Shown here: in pieces, positions 9,792 through 18,762 of the stretch
Position numbering within the stretch: the stretch's first letter is position 1
Layout: the number at the start of each line of letters is the position of its first letter
Origin: Streptomyces meridianus
GTDB lineage: Bacteria; Actinomycetota; Actinomycetes; Streptomycetales; Streptomycetaceae
Length of the DNA stretch: 64,000 bases
Assembly: GCF_023703325.1 (NCBI RefSeq)
Contig: NZ_JAMQGM010000008.1
Location: forward strand, 1-64,000
Direction of reading: 5' to 3'
Notes under the pieces: model-generated
Told to the model about the DNA's origin: nothing
Database searches by the model: none
Seen by the model: the letters and a program-made list of their open reading frames with translations, nothing else
Made by a program: the position numbers and the translations under genes

Positions 9792-11180
9792 TCAGTCGTG
9801 CGAGTGCAGCGGCTTGCCGGCCAGCGCCAGGTGGGCCTCGCCCAGCGCCTCGTTCTGCGTCGGGTGGGCGTGGACGAGCTGCGCGACCTCCGCCGGCAGA
9901 GCCTCCCAGTTGTAGATCAGCTGCGCCTCGCCGACCTGCTCGCCCATACGGTCACCGACCATGTGGACGCCGACCACGGCACCGTCGCGCACCTGGACGA
10001 GCTTGATCTCGCCCGCGGTCTTCAGAATCTTGCTCCTGCCGTTGCCGGCCAGGTTGTACTTGAGGGTGACGACCTTGTCGGAGCCGTACAGTTCCTTCGC
10101 CTTGGCCTCGGTGATGCCGACGGAGGCGACCTCCGGGTGGCAGTAAGTGACCCGCGGCACACCGTCGTAGTCGATCGGCACGGTCTTCTGGCCGGCCAGA
10201 CGCTCCGCCACCAGCATGCCCTCGGCGAAGCCGACGTGGGCGAGCTGGAGGGTGGGGACCAGGTCGCCCACGGCGGAGATGGTCGGCACGTTGGTCTGCA
10301 TGTACTCGTCGACCAGCACGAAACCGCGGTCCATGGCGACCCCGGCCTCCTCGTAGCCCAGGCCCTGCGAGACCGGGCCGCGGCCCACGGCGACGAGCAG
10401 CAGCTCCGCCTCGAAGGTCTTGCCGTTCTCCAGCGAGACCTTCACACCGTTGTCCGTGTACTCGACGCCGGAGAAGCGCGAGCCCAGTGAGAAGTTGATG
10501 CCGCGCTTGCGGAAGGCGCGCTCCAGCAGCTTGGAGCTGCCCTCGTCCTCGGCCGGGACCAGGTGCGGAAGGGCCTCGACGATGGTGACGTCGGTGCCGA
10601 AGGACTTCCAGGCGGAGGCGAACTCGACGCCGATGACGCCGCCGCCGAGCACGACGGCCGACTTCGGGACGCGGTCCAGGACCAGTGCGTGGTCGGAGGA
10701 GATGACGCGGTCGCCGTCGATCTCCAGGCCCGGCAGCGACTTCGGCACGGAGCCGGTCGCCAGCAGGATGTGACGGCCCTCGTAGCGCTGGCCGTCCACG
10801 TCGACCGAGGTCGCCGAGGACAGCCGGCCCTCGCCGGTCACGTAGGTGATCTTGCGGCTGGCGACCAGGCCCTGAAGACCCTTGTACAGGCCGGAGACCA
10901 CGCCGTCCTTGTACTTGTGGACGCCGGCCATGTCGATGCCCTCGAGCGTGGTCTTCACGCCGAACTCGGCGCCCTCGCGCGCCTGGTCGGCAAGCTCACC
11001 GGCGTGGAGCAGAGCCTTCGTGGGGATGCATCCGCGGTGCAGGCAGGTCCCGCCCAGCTTGTCCTTCTCGATCAGTGCGACGTCCAGGCCCAGCTGCGCC
11101 CCGCGCAGGGCGGCTGCGTAACCGCCGCTGCCGCCTCCGAGGATCACTAGGTCGAAAACGGTGCTGGCGTCGTTCGCCAC
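9792..11180 (-). CDS. lpdA: dihydrolipoyl dehydrogenase (E3)
   Basis: FAD- and NAD-dependent flavoprotein (462 aa) that reoxidises dihydrolipoyl groups on E2. The FAD motif is ILGGGSGGYAAALRGAQ. The redox-active disulfide is GGTCLHRGCIPTK, and the NAD motif is VLGGGVIGVEFASAW. The C-terminal interface carries the His-Glu pair region AHPTQNEALGEAHLA. GTG 11180 is chosen because GGAGG lies about 7 nt upstream and VANDASTVFDL matches orthologues. It is followed after 49 bp by the E2 gene. Its promoter should lie in the 328-bp gap after pepA. Confidence 0.95.
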   Translation of the reverse strand: MANDASTVFDLVILGGGSGGYAAALRGAQLGLDVALIEKDKLGGTCLHRGCIPTKALLHAGELADQAREGAEFGVKTTLEGIDMAGVHKYKDGVVSGLYKGLQGLVASRKITYVTGEGRLSSATSVDVDGQRYEGRHILLATGSVPKSLPGLEIDGDRVISSDHALVLDRVPKSAVVLGGGVIGVEFASAWKSFGTDVTIVEALPHLVPAEDEGSSKLLERAFRKRGINFSLGSRFSGVEYTDNGVKVSLENGKTFEAELLLVAVGRGPVSQGLGYEEAGVAMDRGFVLVDEYMQTNVPTISAVGDLVPTLQLAHVGFAEGMLVAERLAGQKTVPIDYDGVPRVTYCHPEVASVGITEAKAKELYGSDKVVTLKYNLAGNGRSKILKTAGEIKLVQVRDGAVVGVHMVGDRMGEQVGEAQLIYNWEALPAEVAQLVHAHPTQNEALGEAHLALAGKPLHSHD

Positions 11181-11508
11181 GTCACGTCCTCCATGCATGG
11201 GTGCGCCGGAGCCGGTCGCCGTCGGACCGGGCGGCTGGTGTTCGGCCGCTGTCAAGTTCGGCTCTTTGGTCCGGCTCGTTCGGTTTGTGCGAGCCGGTGG
11301 CCGTGTCCTGCCGAGACAACATCTTCGCACTTGTTCGCGGAGGGCGGGACGCCGGGCCGGGCTCCGTCCTCCCTCGGAGCCGCATACCCCGGGTTACTCG
11401 TTCGTAGACCGGGCCGATTTCGTCGAGGGCGAACTCCGAACCGTCCAGAACGCGCCAATGCCGGTCCCGGGACACCTCGCCCCGGGACCGGCAGATGTGT
11501 CACACGAC
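11181..11508. other. intergenic region between pepA and lpdA
   Basis: 328 bp without a convincing gene. It holds the pepA terminator at 11459-11493, a minus-strand TTGACA (complement of 11250-11255) that could be a -35 box although no good -10 follows at the usual distance, and the lpdA ribosome site just above 11180. Confidence 0.5.
11459..11493 (-). terminator. terminator of pepA
   Basis: TGCCGGTCCCGGG (11459-11471) pairs perfectly with 11481-11493 across a 9-nt loop. It begins 15 nt beyond the pepA stop. Confidence 0.75.
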
Positions 11509-13044
11509 TCAGCCGAGGTCGCCGTCCGCGGTCCGCTCGGCGAGCCGGACCAGGGTGCGCACGGCGGAACCGGTGCCGCCCTTGGGGATGTATCCGTACG
11601 GCGTGCCCTCGTGGAAGGCCGGGCCCGCGATGTCCAGGTGGGCCCACTTCGTGCCCTCGGACACGAACTCCTTCAGGAAGACGCCGGCCGCCAGGCCGCC
11701 GCCCATCCGCTCACCGATGTTCGCGAGGTCCGCGGTCGGGGAGTCCAGCCCCTTGCGCAGCTCGGCGGGCAGCGGCATCGGCCACGACTGCTCGCCGGCC
11801 TCTCCGGCGATCTCGTGGAGCGACGTGCGGAAGGCATCGTCGTTCGACATGACGCCGAAGGTGCGGTTGCCGAGCGCGACCACCATGGCACCGGTCAGGG
11901 TCGCCACGTCGACGAGCGCGTCCGGCTTCTCCTCACAGGCCCGGGTGATGGCGTCGGCGAGCACCAGCCGGCCCTCGGCGTCGGTGTTCAGCACCTCGAC
12001 CGTCTTGCCGCTGTACATGCTCAGCACGTCGCCGGGACGCACCGCCGAGCCGGACGGCATGTTCTCCGCCAGCGCCAGCCAGCCGGTCACGTTGACCTTC
12101 AGGCCCAGGCGCGCAGCCGCCACGACCGAGGAGAACACCGCGGCCGCGCCGCTCATGTCGCACTTCATCGTCTCGTTGTGACCGGCCGGCTTGAGGGAGA
12201 TGCCGCCCGAGTCGTAGGTGATGCCCTTGCCGACGAGGGCCAGGTGCTTCTTGGCCTTGCCGTGCGTGTAGGAGAGCTTCACCAGCCGCGGCGGGTTGTG
12301 CGAGCCCTGGCCGACGCCCATGATGCCGCCGTAGCCGCCCTTGATCAGTGCCTTCTCGTCCAGCACCTCGACCTTGAGGCCGTGCTCCTTCGCCGCCGCC
12401 TGCACGGCCTCCGCGAAGGTCGCCGGCGTCAGGTCGTTCGGCGGGGTGTTGATCAGGTCGCGGGCGCGGTTGACCTCCTCGGAGACCGCAGTGGCGCGGT
12501 CGGCCGCGGCCTTGAACGCCTTGTCGCGGGCCTTGCCGCCGAGCAGCGTCACCTCGGCGAGCGGGGTGTTCTTGTCGTTCTTCTTCGCGTCCTTGCCCTT
12601 GCTGCGGTATGCGGTGAAGGCGTAGGCGCCCAGCAACGCGCCCTCGGCGACCGCCGCCGCGTCGTCCGCGTCCTCGACGGGCAGCGCGAAGCCGCCGTTC
12701 TTGGCGCCCGCCAGCGCGCGGGCCGCGGAGCCCGCCGCACGGCGCAGAGCCTCGGTGTCGAACCGCTCGCCCTTCGTGGGGGCATCCCCGAGTCCCACGG
12801 CCAGCACGGCCGGGGACTTGAAGCCCGACGGGGCAGGCAGCCGGAGGATCTCGCCCTCGCCGCCGGTGGCACCCAGAGTCTCCAGGATGTCGGCGAGCTT
12901 CCCGTCGAAAGCGCGGTTCACGGACTCGGCGCCGGGGGCGACGACGAGTGCCGGGCTCCCCTTGGCCGCCTTGGCCACGCCGACGACGATGGCGTCCGCG
13001 CGCAGCGCGTCCGCGGAGGAGGTGCTCAGAGTCAGTGCAGTCAC
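11509..13044 (-). CDS. pepA: leucyl aminopeptidase (M17)
   Basis: Cytosolic zinc/manganese aminopeptidase of 511 aa. The M17 signature NTDAEGRLVLADA is present, preceded by the metal and substrate-binding region GKGITYDSGGISLKP with its catalytic lysine. The C-terminal catalytic domain follows a less conserved N-terminal domain that begins VTALTLSTSSADALRADAIV. GTG 13044 is preceded by GAAGAGGAA. The gene lies between cobS and lpdA, has its own terminator, and shows no functional tie to either. In mycobacteria pepB occupies the same place. Confidence 0.94.
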   Translation of the reverse strand: MTALTLSTSSADALRADAIVVGVAKAAKGSPALVVAPGAESVNRAFDGKLADILETLGATGGEGEILRLPAPSGFKSPAVLAVGLGDAPTKGERFDTEALRRAAGSAARALAGAKNGGFALPVEDADDAAAVAEGALLGAYAFTAYRSKGKDAKKNDKNTPLAEVTLLGGKARDKAFKAAADRATAVSEEVNRARDLINTPPNDLTPATFAEAVQAAAKEHGLKVEVLDEKALIKGGYGGIMGVGQGSHNPPRLVKLSYTHGKAKKHLALVGKGITYDSGGISLKPAGHNETMKCDMSGAAAVFSSVVAAARLGLKVNVTGWLALAENMPSGSAVRPGDVLSMYSGKTVEVLNTDAEGRLVLADAITRACEEKPDALVDVATLTGAMVVALGNRTFGVMSNDDAFRTSLHEIAGEAGEQSWPMPLPAELRKGLDSPTADLANIGERMGGGLAAGVFLKEFVSEGTKWAHLDIAGPAFHEGTPYGYIPKGGTGSAVRTLVRLAERTADGDLG

Positions 13045-13252
13045 AGTGTCGGTGTTCCTCTTCCGATCGCTTCCTCGGCCAGTCGGTGGGCCGGCCGCCG
13101 CTCGGGCCAGCCGAACAGGCCCGCCCACCGGGCCATACGGTCGCGCACGGCGCCGGGCGCTGGCAGCATCGTATTCCGCCGGATGCGTGAGGTATCGCTC
13201 GGTCTCCGAACAGGCCCCGAAACAGGACGTCCGGACGCGGGTGAACGCCGGG

Positions 13253-14065
13253 TCAGCCCACCGCCAGGACGACCAGGACGGCTGTCCCCGCGGTCTCCGC
13301 CAGAGCGCCGAAGACGTCGCCGTTCACCCCACCGAGCCGCAACCGGCAGCGCCGCAGCAGCAGTTCCGCCGCCCCCAGCCCGGCCGTGGCCGCGAGCGCC
13401 CCGTGCAACGCGGCGCCGGGGCCCGCAGCCGCGCCGAGCGCTGCGCTGCCCGCGACGGTGAGAACCGCCGTCGCCACGGCGGCGTGTGAGGACACGGCAC
13501 CCGCCACGGCGGCGCCCAGGCCGTCGGGCCGGGCGCTGCGGACCCCGGTCCGGCAGGCAACCGTCAGGGCGCTCCGGGCCGTCACCCCGGACAGCAGCGC
13601 GCCCAGGGCGCCCGCGGCGGGTCCGCTGCCGAACATCGCGGTCAGCGCGGCCACTTGAGCCAGGAGAACCAGCAGCAGGGTGACGACGCCGAACGGGCCG
13701 ATGTCGGATCGCTTCATGATCTGCAGGGCGTCCGCCGCCGGCCGGCCGCTGCCGAGACCGTCCGCGGTGTCGGCGAGCCCGTCGAGGTGGAGTCCCCGGG
13801 ACAGGACAGCGAGCGCGGCGACCGCGGCGACCGCGGCGAGCATCGGGCCGCCGCCGAGCAGCACGACGGCGATGCCGAGCACCGCCGCACACAGCCCCGT
13901 CACGGCGCCGGCCAGCGGGGCGCAGAGCATCCCGCCGCGGGCCGCCGCCCGGTCCCAGCGGGTCACCCGGACCGGGAGGACGGTCAGCATGCCGAAGGCG
14001 AAGCGCAGGGCGTCGCCGGGGGACGGCTTCGCAGCGGGGGAGGGGCCGTGCGTCGTGTCGGTCAT
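13253..14065 (-). CDS. cobS: adenosylcobinamide-GDP ribazoletransferase
   Basis: Integral membrane cobalamin synthase (270 aa) joining adenosylcobinamide-GDP to alpha-ribazole. The diagnostic cytosolic segment RGLHLDGLADTADGLGSGR is at residues about 90-108. It is followed by DALQIMKRSDIGPFGV and four to five hydrophobic segments. ATG 14065 starts MTDTTHGPSP. It is the last of three minus-strand cobalamin genes (fused CobU, cobT, cobS), which together cover nucleotide-loop assembly. Confidence 0.93.
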   Translation of the reverse strand: MTDTTHGPSPAAKPSPGDALRFAFGMLTVLPVRVTRWDRAAARGGMLCAPLAGAVTGLCAAVLGIAVVLLGGGPMLAAVAAVAALAVLSRGLHLDGLADTADGLGSGRPAADALQIMKRSDIGPFGVVTLLLVLLAQVAALTAMFGSGPAAGALGALLSGVTARSALTVACRTGVRSARPDGLGAAVAGAVSSHAAVATAVLTVAGSAALGAAAGPGAALHGALAATAGLGAAELLLRRCRLRLGGVNGDVFGALAETAGTAVLVVLAVG

Positions 14066-14187
14066 CGCCGGAGGCTATCCCGCGGCTCCCGCGCCCGGAC
14101 GAGGGCGGTCGTCACCGGCGCACCCCGATGCTTCGCCGCGGGGCGGCACAAGCACATCGGCCGTGGGGCGGCGGGCCGGCGCGACCC

Positions 14188-15234
14188 TCAGTCGCGCACC
14201 GGCAGTTCGGCCGACAGCGCCGCCGCGGCCCGCACCAGCGGCAGTGCCAGCAGCGCACCGGTGCCCTCACCGGCCCGGACCGAGTGGTCCAGCAGCGGTT
14301 CGAGCGACAGGCGGTCGAATGCCTTGGCCTGAGCGGGCTCCCCGCTGGCCTGACCGGCCAGCCACCAGTCCGGTGCCCGGAAGGCGATCCGCTGCGCCAC
14401 CAGGGCGCACGCCGCGGAGACCACGCCGTCGAGGATCACCGGGGTGCGGCGCACGGCGCACTGCAGCAGGAAGCCGGTGATGCCCGCCAGATCCGGGCCC
14501 CCGGCGGTGGCCAGCAGTTCCAGCTGGTCGCCGAGCACGGGTCGGGCCCGCCGCAGGGCGTCCCGGATGGCCGCGCACTTGCGCATCCACGCCAGGTCGT
14601 CGATCTCCTCGCCGCCGCGGCCGGTCACCTGGGAGGCGTCGACACCGCACAGCCCGGCCACGAGGGCGCCCGCGGCGGTGGTGCCGCCGACACTGAGGTC
14701 GCCGAGGACGACCAGATCGGTCCCGGCGTCGGCCTCCTCGTCCGCCACGGCCATGCCGGCGCGGAACGCCTGCTCGGCCTCCTCGGGGGCCATCGCGTCC
14801 TCGATGTCGATCCGCCCCGAGCCGCGCCGCACCCGGTGGCGCACGAGCTCCGCGGGCAGCTCGCCCGGGTCGCAGTCCACGGACAGGTCGACGATGCGCA
14901 GGGCGACGTCGAAGCGGCGGGCCAGCACCGCCACCGGGCTCCGGCCCTCCAGCACCTCGCGCACCAGGTCCCGGGTGCCGCCCGCCGGCCTGGCCGAGAC
15001 GCCGAGTCCGGCGACGCCGTGGTCGCCGGCGAACAGTACGACCCGGGGCTGCTCGACGGGCCTGACGGGGACCGCTCCCTGAGCGCCCGCCAGCCACTCG
15101 CCCAGGTCGTCGAGGCGCCCGAGGGCGCCGGGCTTCAACGCCATGCGCTCCCGTCGCTCCTCGGCGTCCCGGCGCACACCGGCGTCCGGACGCTCGATCA
15201 GATCGGAGAAGTCGTCAAGATTCAGCCCGCTCAT
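14188..15234 (-). CDS. cobT: nicotinate-nucleotide--dimethylbenzimidazole phosphoribosyltransferase
   Basis: Makes alpha-ribazole phosphate for the lower cobalamin loop. The 348-aa protein shows the family motifs VVLFAGDHGVAGLGVSA, DLVVLGDLSVGGTTAAGALVA and the C-terminal catalytic-glutamate region LLDHSVRAGEGTGALLALP. ATG 15234 gives MSGLNLDDFSDLIERPDAGV; sequence beyond it in the same frame is not family-like. The gap to the upstream fused cobU is 163 bp and to cobS about 120 bp. Confidence 0.94.
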   Translation of the reverse strand: MSGLNLDDFSDLIERPDAGVRRDAEERRERMALKPGALGRLDDLGEWLAGAQGAVPVRPVEQPRVVLFAGDHGVAGLGVSARPAGGTRDLVREVLEGRSPVAVLARRFDVALRIVDLSVDCDPGELPAELVRHRVRRGSGRIDIEDAMAPEEAEQAFRAGMAVADEEADAGTDLVVLGDLSVGGTTAAGALVAGLCGVDASQVTGRGGEEIDDLAWMRKCAAIRDALRRARPVLGDQLELLATAGGPDLAGITGFLLQCAVRRTPVILDGVVSAACALVAQRIAFRAPDWWLAGQASGEPAQAKAFDRLSLEPLLDHSVRAGEGTGALLALPLVRAAAALSAELPVRD

Positions 15235-15397
15235 CCGCCGAACCCTACCCTCCGGCTCGGCTGCACACCCATCCCCTCGGGTTCCGTGCGACCTGTCGGG
15301 GAGCCGGCGTGTCCCGGCGGCGGTGAGCTGCTCGGCCGACGGATGCCACGACACCCTGCACGGCTGCGCGGCCGGCCCGTCCGCCGGGTGGCTGTGC

Positions 15398-16648
15398 TCA
15401 GCCCCGCAGTCGCAGCGCCTGGCCGGCCGTCACCAGCAGCACCTGCTCGCACTCGTCCGCCACCCGGGTGTTCAGCCGGCCCAACTCGTCCCGGAAACGG
15501 CGTCCCGAGGCGGTCGCCGGCACCACGCCCGAACCCACCTCGTTGGACACGGCCACCACCGTCCGACGGGTCTCCCGGAACGCCGAGGCCAGCGCGTCCA
15601 CCCGCTCCCGCAGGGCCCGTTCACCACCCCGGGTCCACGCGTGGTCGTCCCAGGCGTCCACGGCGTCCATCGCGTCGGTGAGCCAGAGCGCCAGGCAGTC
15701 GACGAGCAGCGGGGGCCCGTCCGCCGCGAGCAGCGGAACCAGGTCGCAGGTCTCCACCGTCTTCCAGGACGACGGGCGCCGCTCGCGGTGCGTGCCGATC
15801 CGGGCGGCCCACTCGGGATCGCCCTCCCGGGTCCCGCTGGTGGCGACGTAGACGACGCCGGGGAATGCCGACAGCCGGCGTTCGGCCTCCACCGACTTGC
15901 CGGAGCGGGCGCCGCCGAGCACCAGGGTCCTGCGGGGCGGTTCGGGAATGGCGTGGTACTCGCCGACGTGCAGCGTCTCGCCGTCCGGCACCGCCCGCGC
16001 CCCGGCGGCCGCCAACTGCCTTTGCAGCTCCGGCCCTTGGGGGATGGTGTGGTCGATGTGGACGGCGATCACGTCCGTGGTGGCGGTGACCGCCCCGGTG
16101 GCGCGCAGCTTCGCCAGCGCGTCCGGCCGTCCCAGCACGTCGAGCAGCACCATGGCGTACGGCCCCGAGGCCGCCCCGTTCGCCCCCTCCACCGGCCCGG
16201 CCGGCGAGCAGTCCGGCGGCAGGTACAGCAGCCGCAGCGGAACACCGGAGGGCCGGGGAACACCGGTGTGCCCGGCGTCGGGGGCGGTCACCTCGTAGCC
16301 CGAACCGGGTGCGTCGACGGGGACCGAGCGGACCCGGTGCCCGCTGATCAGGGCCAGCTCACGGCCGTCCGGTACCCGGCCGGGCGCAGGCAGTCCTGCC
16401 GGAACTTCCAGGGCGGGGCCGTTCTGCGGATGGGAAAGCAGCACCTGGCGGACTCCGGAGAGCGAGTGCCCGGCGCGCGCCGCTGCGAAGGCGATGCCGG
16501 GAGTGAGGTCCAGCAGCAGGGCACCGTCGACGAGCAGCGACGTCGAGGCACGGGCGTCCTCCCCGATCGCGGTCGCGCAGGAGGCGCACGGGCAGTCCGG
16601 CCGGGGCAGTCCACCGGGGGCCCCGGTGCCGAGCAGTGTCAGTTCCAC
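15398..16648 (-). CDS. cobU: MBL-fold-like domain fused to adenosylcobinamide kinase/guanylyltransferase
   Basis: A 416-aa fusion. Residues about 1-230 resemble the metallo-beta-lactamase fold (start VELTLLGTGAPGG, a CPCASC segment, then LLSHPQNGPALEV). The metal motif HxHxDH is replaced by HPQNGP at residues 73-78. Residues about 238-416 are CobU: P-loop GGARSGKS (245-252), LLVDCLALWLTD, and AVSNEVGSGVVP. CobU phosphorylates adenosylcobinamide and then attaches GMP. GTG 16648 is chosen because ELTLLGTG is the conserved beginning of the first domain. The role of the inactive-looking N-terminal domain is unknown. Confidence 0.88.
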   Translation of the reverse strand: MELTLLGTGAPGGLPRPDCPCASCATAIGEDARASTSLLVDGALLLDLTPGIAFAAARAGHSLSGVRQVLLSHPQNGPALEVPAGLPAPGRVPDGRELALISGHRVRSVPVDAPGSGYEVTAPDAGHTGVPRPSGVPLRLLYLPPDCSPAGPVEGANGAASGPYAMVLLDVLGRPDALAKLRATGAVTATTDVIAVHIDHTIPQGPELQRQLAAAGARAVPDGETLHVGEYHAIPEPPRRTLVLGGARSGKSVEAERRLSAFPGVVYVATSGTREGDPEWAARIGTHRERRPSSWKTVETCDLVPLLAADGPPLLVDCLALWLTDAMDAVDAWDDHAWTRGGERALRERVDALASAFRETRRTVVAVSNEVGSGVVPATASGRRFRDELGRLNTRVADECEQVLLVTAGQALRLRG

Positions 16649-16767
16649 ACCCTGATCGTCTCGCGCCGCCCCGCGACGAGCGCGCGGGGCCGCACGGTCA
16701 CAGGACCGAACGGGCCCGTTACCCTGCGGACAGGCAGGCACAACGTCAGCGGGACCGGGAGGCGCAC

Positions 16768-16977
16768 ATGGCGTGGACGTGGAGGTTCGAGAAGGCCGAC
16801 GGGACGGAGACCGTTCCCGCGGTGGAGCCCGAGGAGTTCGGCACGCAGGGGGACGCCGAGACCTGGCTCGGCGAGGTCTGGAAGGAGCTCCTCGAGGGCG
16901 GCACCGAGCAGGTCGTCCTCTTCGAGGACGGCTCGAAGATCTACGGTCCGATGAGCCTCAGCGCCGCCGAGGGCTGA
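16768..16977 (+). CDS. small conserved actinobacterial protein
   Basis: A 69-aa acidic protein starting MAWTWRFEKADGTE, with ATG 16768 behind GGGAGG. It has a compact alpha/beta look (TWLGEVWKELLEGG, then QVVLFEDGSKIYGPMSL) with no membrane segment or known motif. It stands alone, divergent from the fused cobU and ending at a strong bidirectional terminator. I do not recognise a function. Confidence 0.75.
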   Translation: MAWTWRFEKADGTETVPAVEPEEFGTQGDAETWLGEVWKELLEGGTEQVVLFEDGSKIYGPMSLSAAEG

Positions 16978-16988
16978 GCGGACGCAGC

Positions 16989-17025
16989 AAGGGGCTCACC
17001 GGGCCGGCGGCCCGGTGAGCCCCTT
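16989..17025. terminator. bidirectional terminator
   Basis: A perfect 17-bp stem (AAGGGGCTCACCGGGCC, 16989-17005, with 17009-17025) and GGC loop. It sits between the convergent small gene and methyltransferase gene, with A and T runs at the outer ends. Confidence 0.85.
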
Positions 17026-17049
17026 CGGTGTGCGGCAGCGCGGGCGGAC

Positions 17050-17847
17050 TCAGTCGCGGACCCCGCACAGGTGCAGCAGCGGAGCGACGGCACGGTACGG
17101 GTCCGCGCGCCCGGCCCGTTCCTCGGCGGCCATGATGCGTTCGAACTCCGCCCCGGCGACGGGCGGAACTGCCTTCCCGGTGACTTCCGTGAAGAGCCCG
17201 ACCCCGTACCAGGCGTGCAGCGGGGCGCCGATGCCGGAGAGCGTCGTCCGGAGCGTGGCGGGACGGTCGGCGCGCAGCGGACGGCCGCGCGGTCCGGCAC
17301 CGCCCTGTAGCTCGGGGGTTTCCGGCGCTTCGGCCGCCTCCGGTGGGCCGAGGGCAGCGAGGGCGGCCGTCCAGTCGCCGGCCGCTGCGGGGCCCATCGC
17401 CCGGGCGTCCGCGTTGCGGATCAGTATCGACAGCAGCCCGCCGGTGGCCAGCACCCGGGCGAGCCCGGCGAGCAACGGGTCGGGCTCGGCCACGTGCATC
17501 AGCGCGTCGTGGCACAGCACCACGTCGAACGTCCCGGGAAGGAAGTGCGCGCCGGTCTCCCGGCCGTCCTCCTCCAGCAGGCGCACCCGGCGCCGTATGT
17601 CCTCGGGCTCGGCCGCAAGCGCGGAACGAGCCGCCGACAGCAGAGCGGAGTCGGATTCGACGCCGGTCACCTTGTGACCCGCGCGAGCCAGCCGCAGGGC
17701 CTGGGAGCCGCGCGCGGCCCCCACGTCCAGGACCCGCAGCTGCCGCCCGCCGGTGAAGCGGGCGGCCATCTGCTCGGAGAGCTGTCGCGCGACCAGTTCC
17801 CGGCGGACGTCGTGCCGCGTCCCCTCCGCGCGGGACGGGGCGGGCAC
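17050..17847 (-). CDS. SAM-dependent methyltransferase
   Basis: Class I methyltransferase of about 265 aa. The SAM-binding motif is VLDVGAARGSQALRLARAG, then VTGVESD, DVVLCHDALMHVAEPDPLL and a GGLLSILIRNADA strand. The substrate is unknown; the LCHDALMHV segment resembles tRNA or small-molecule methyltransferases such as the CmoA/SmtA type. The start is uncertain. GTG 17847 is the first standard codon, but a CTG at 17878-17880 overlaps the TGA of the upstream DUF3043 gene and would give 276 aa with the family-like beginning LSTTVAGLRDTV. The overlap suggests translational coupling. Confidence 0.8.
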   Translation of the reverse strand: MPAPSRAEGTRHDVRRELVARQLSEQMAARFTGGRQLRVLDVGAARGSQALRLARAGHKVTGVESDSALLSAARSALAAEPEDIRRRVRLLEEDGRETGAHFLPGTFDVVLCHDALMHVAEPDPLLAGLARVLATGGLLSILIRNADARAMGPAAAGDWTAALAALGPPEAAEAPETPELQGGAGPRGRPLRADRPATLRTTLSGIGAPLHAWYGVGLFTEVTGKAVPPVAGAEFERIMAAEERAGRADPYRAVAPLLHLCGVRD

Positions 17848-17876
17848 CGTGTCCCGGAGGCCGGCAACGGTCGTGC

Positions 17877-18488
17877 TCAGGGCTTCTCCCCGCGCTTGAC
17901 CTGCGGCTTCGGCAGACGCAGCCGGCGCATCTGCAGGGTGCGCATGAGGCCGTAGGCAACGGCGCCGCGGCGGTTCTCGTTCGGGAACCGGCTCTGCAGC
18001 TCCTTGCGCAGCCGGAAGCCGGTGCCGATGGAGTCCAGAACGATCAGCACGATCACGGCCAGCCACAGCAGCAGCGAGATCGTCTTGATCTCGGGCTGCG
18101 GCAGCACGCTGAGCACCAGGATGAGCACCGCGAGCGGCAGGAAGAACTCGGCCACGCAGAACCGGGAGTCCACGTAGTCGCGGGCGAAGCGGCGCACGGG
18201 ACCCTTGTCGCGTGCCGGCAGGTAACGCTCGTCGCCGCTGGCGAGGGCCTCCCGCTGCCGGGCCAGGTCGGCGCGCCGCGCCTCGCGCTGGCGTTTCGAG
18301 GCGTCCTTGCGGTTGGTGGGTGTCGACGCCAGGCTGCGGCGCTGGGACTGGGCCATGGCGCGCTTGGGCGTCGGGCGGCCCTTGGGGGCCTGCGGGTCGC
18401 GGGGCTGCTGGGGCGGGCTCGGGGTCACCGCGGAGCGCTTGCTCCCGGGCGACCCGGCCCGCTCATCCTTCGAACGGCTTCGGAACAC
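17877..18488 (-). CDS. DUF3043 membrane protein
   Basis: A 203-aa protein. The N-terminal about 95 residues are basic and disordered (many Lys/Arg/Pro/Gln). Two transmembrane helices lie around residues 118-165 (FFLPLAVLILVLSVLP and ISLLLWLAVIVLIVLDSIG), and the cytosolic end is basic (PKPQVKRGEKP). This matches DUF3043, an actinobacterial membrane family without known role. GTG 18488 (VFRSRSKDERAGS) is chosen over TTG 18497. Its stop overlaps the probable CTG start of the methyltransferase. Confidence 0.82.
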   Translation of the reverse strand: MFRSRSKDERAGSPGSKRSAVTPSPPQQPRDPQAPKGRPTPKRAMAQSQRRSLASTPTNRKDASKRQREARRADLARQREALASGDERYLPARDKGPVRRFARDYVDSRFCVAEFFLPLAVLILVLSVLPQPEIKTISLLLWLAVIVLIVLDSIGTGFRLRKELQSRFPNENRRGAVAYGLMRTLQMRRLRLPKPQVKRGEKP

Positions 18489-18762
18489 AAGCACCAAGGG
18501 TACGTGGTCGACGGGTCCGGACCCAGACCCGAGGGGAACGATCCCGCAACGGCGGCCGCGTACCGGGGCGCAACGGTCATACGGACGCCGGTGGCGCGGT
18601 CGGCGGGCGGCTACTCCTCGCGCCGGAGGGGCGCGGCACGCGATCGTCCTTCAGGAGGAGCCGATCAGGGCCGGAACAGTGCGGTAATGGAACCCGGCCC
18701 CGTAGTCTGGGAGCCAGGAGTTGCTGGAGTTCCGAGCCCGGAGAAGGGGGCGCGCGAGGCCC

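Noticed and set aside
8063..10006. A 647-codon plus-strand frame rich in Gly/Arg/Leu
   Set aside because: It is antisense to the E2 gene and its repetitive composition mirrors the Ala/Pro linker. No ribosome site or family match.
11161..13461. A 766-codon plus-strand frame
   Set aside because: Antisense to pepA and running through the pepA-lpdA gap, with low-complexity Arg/Gly sequence.
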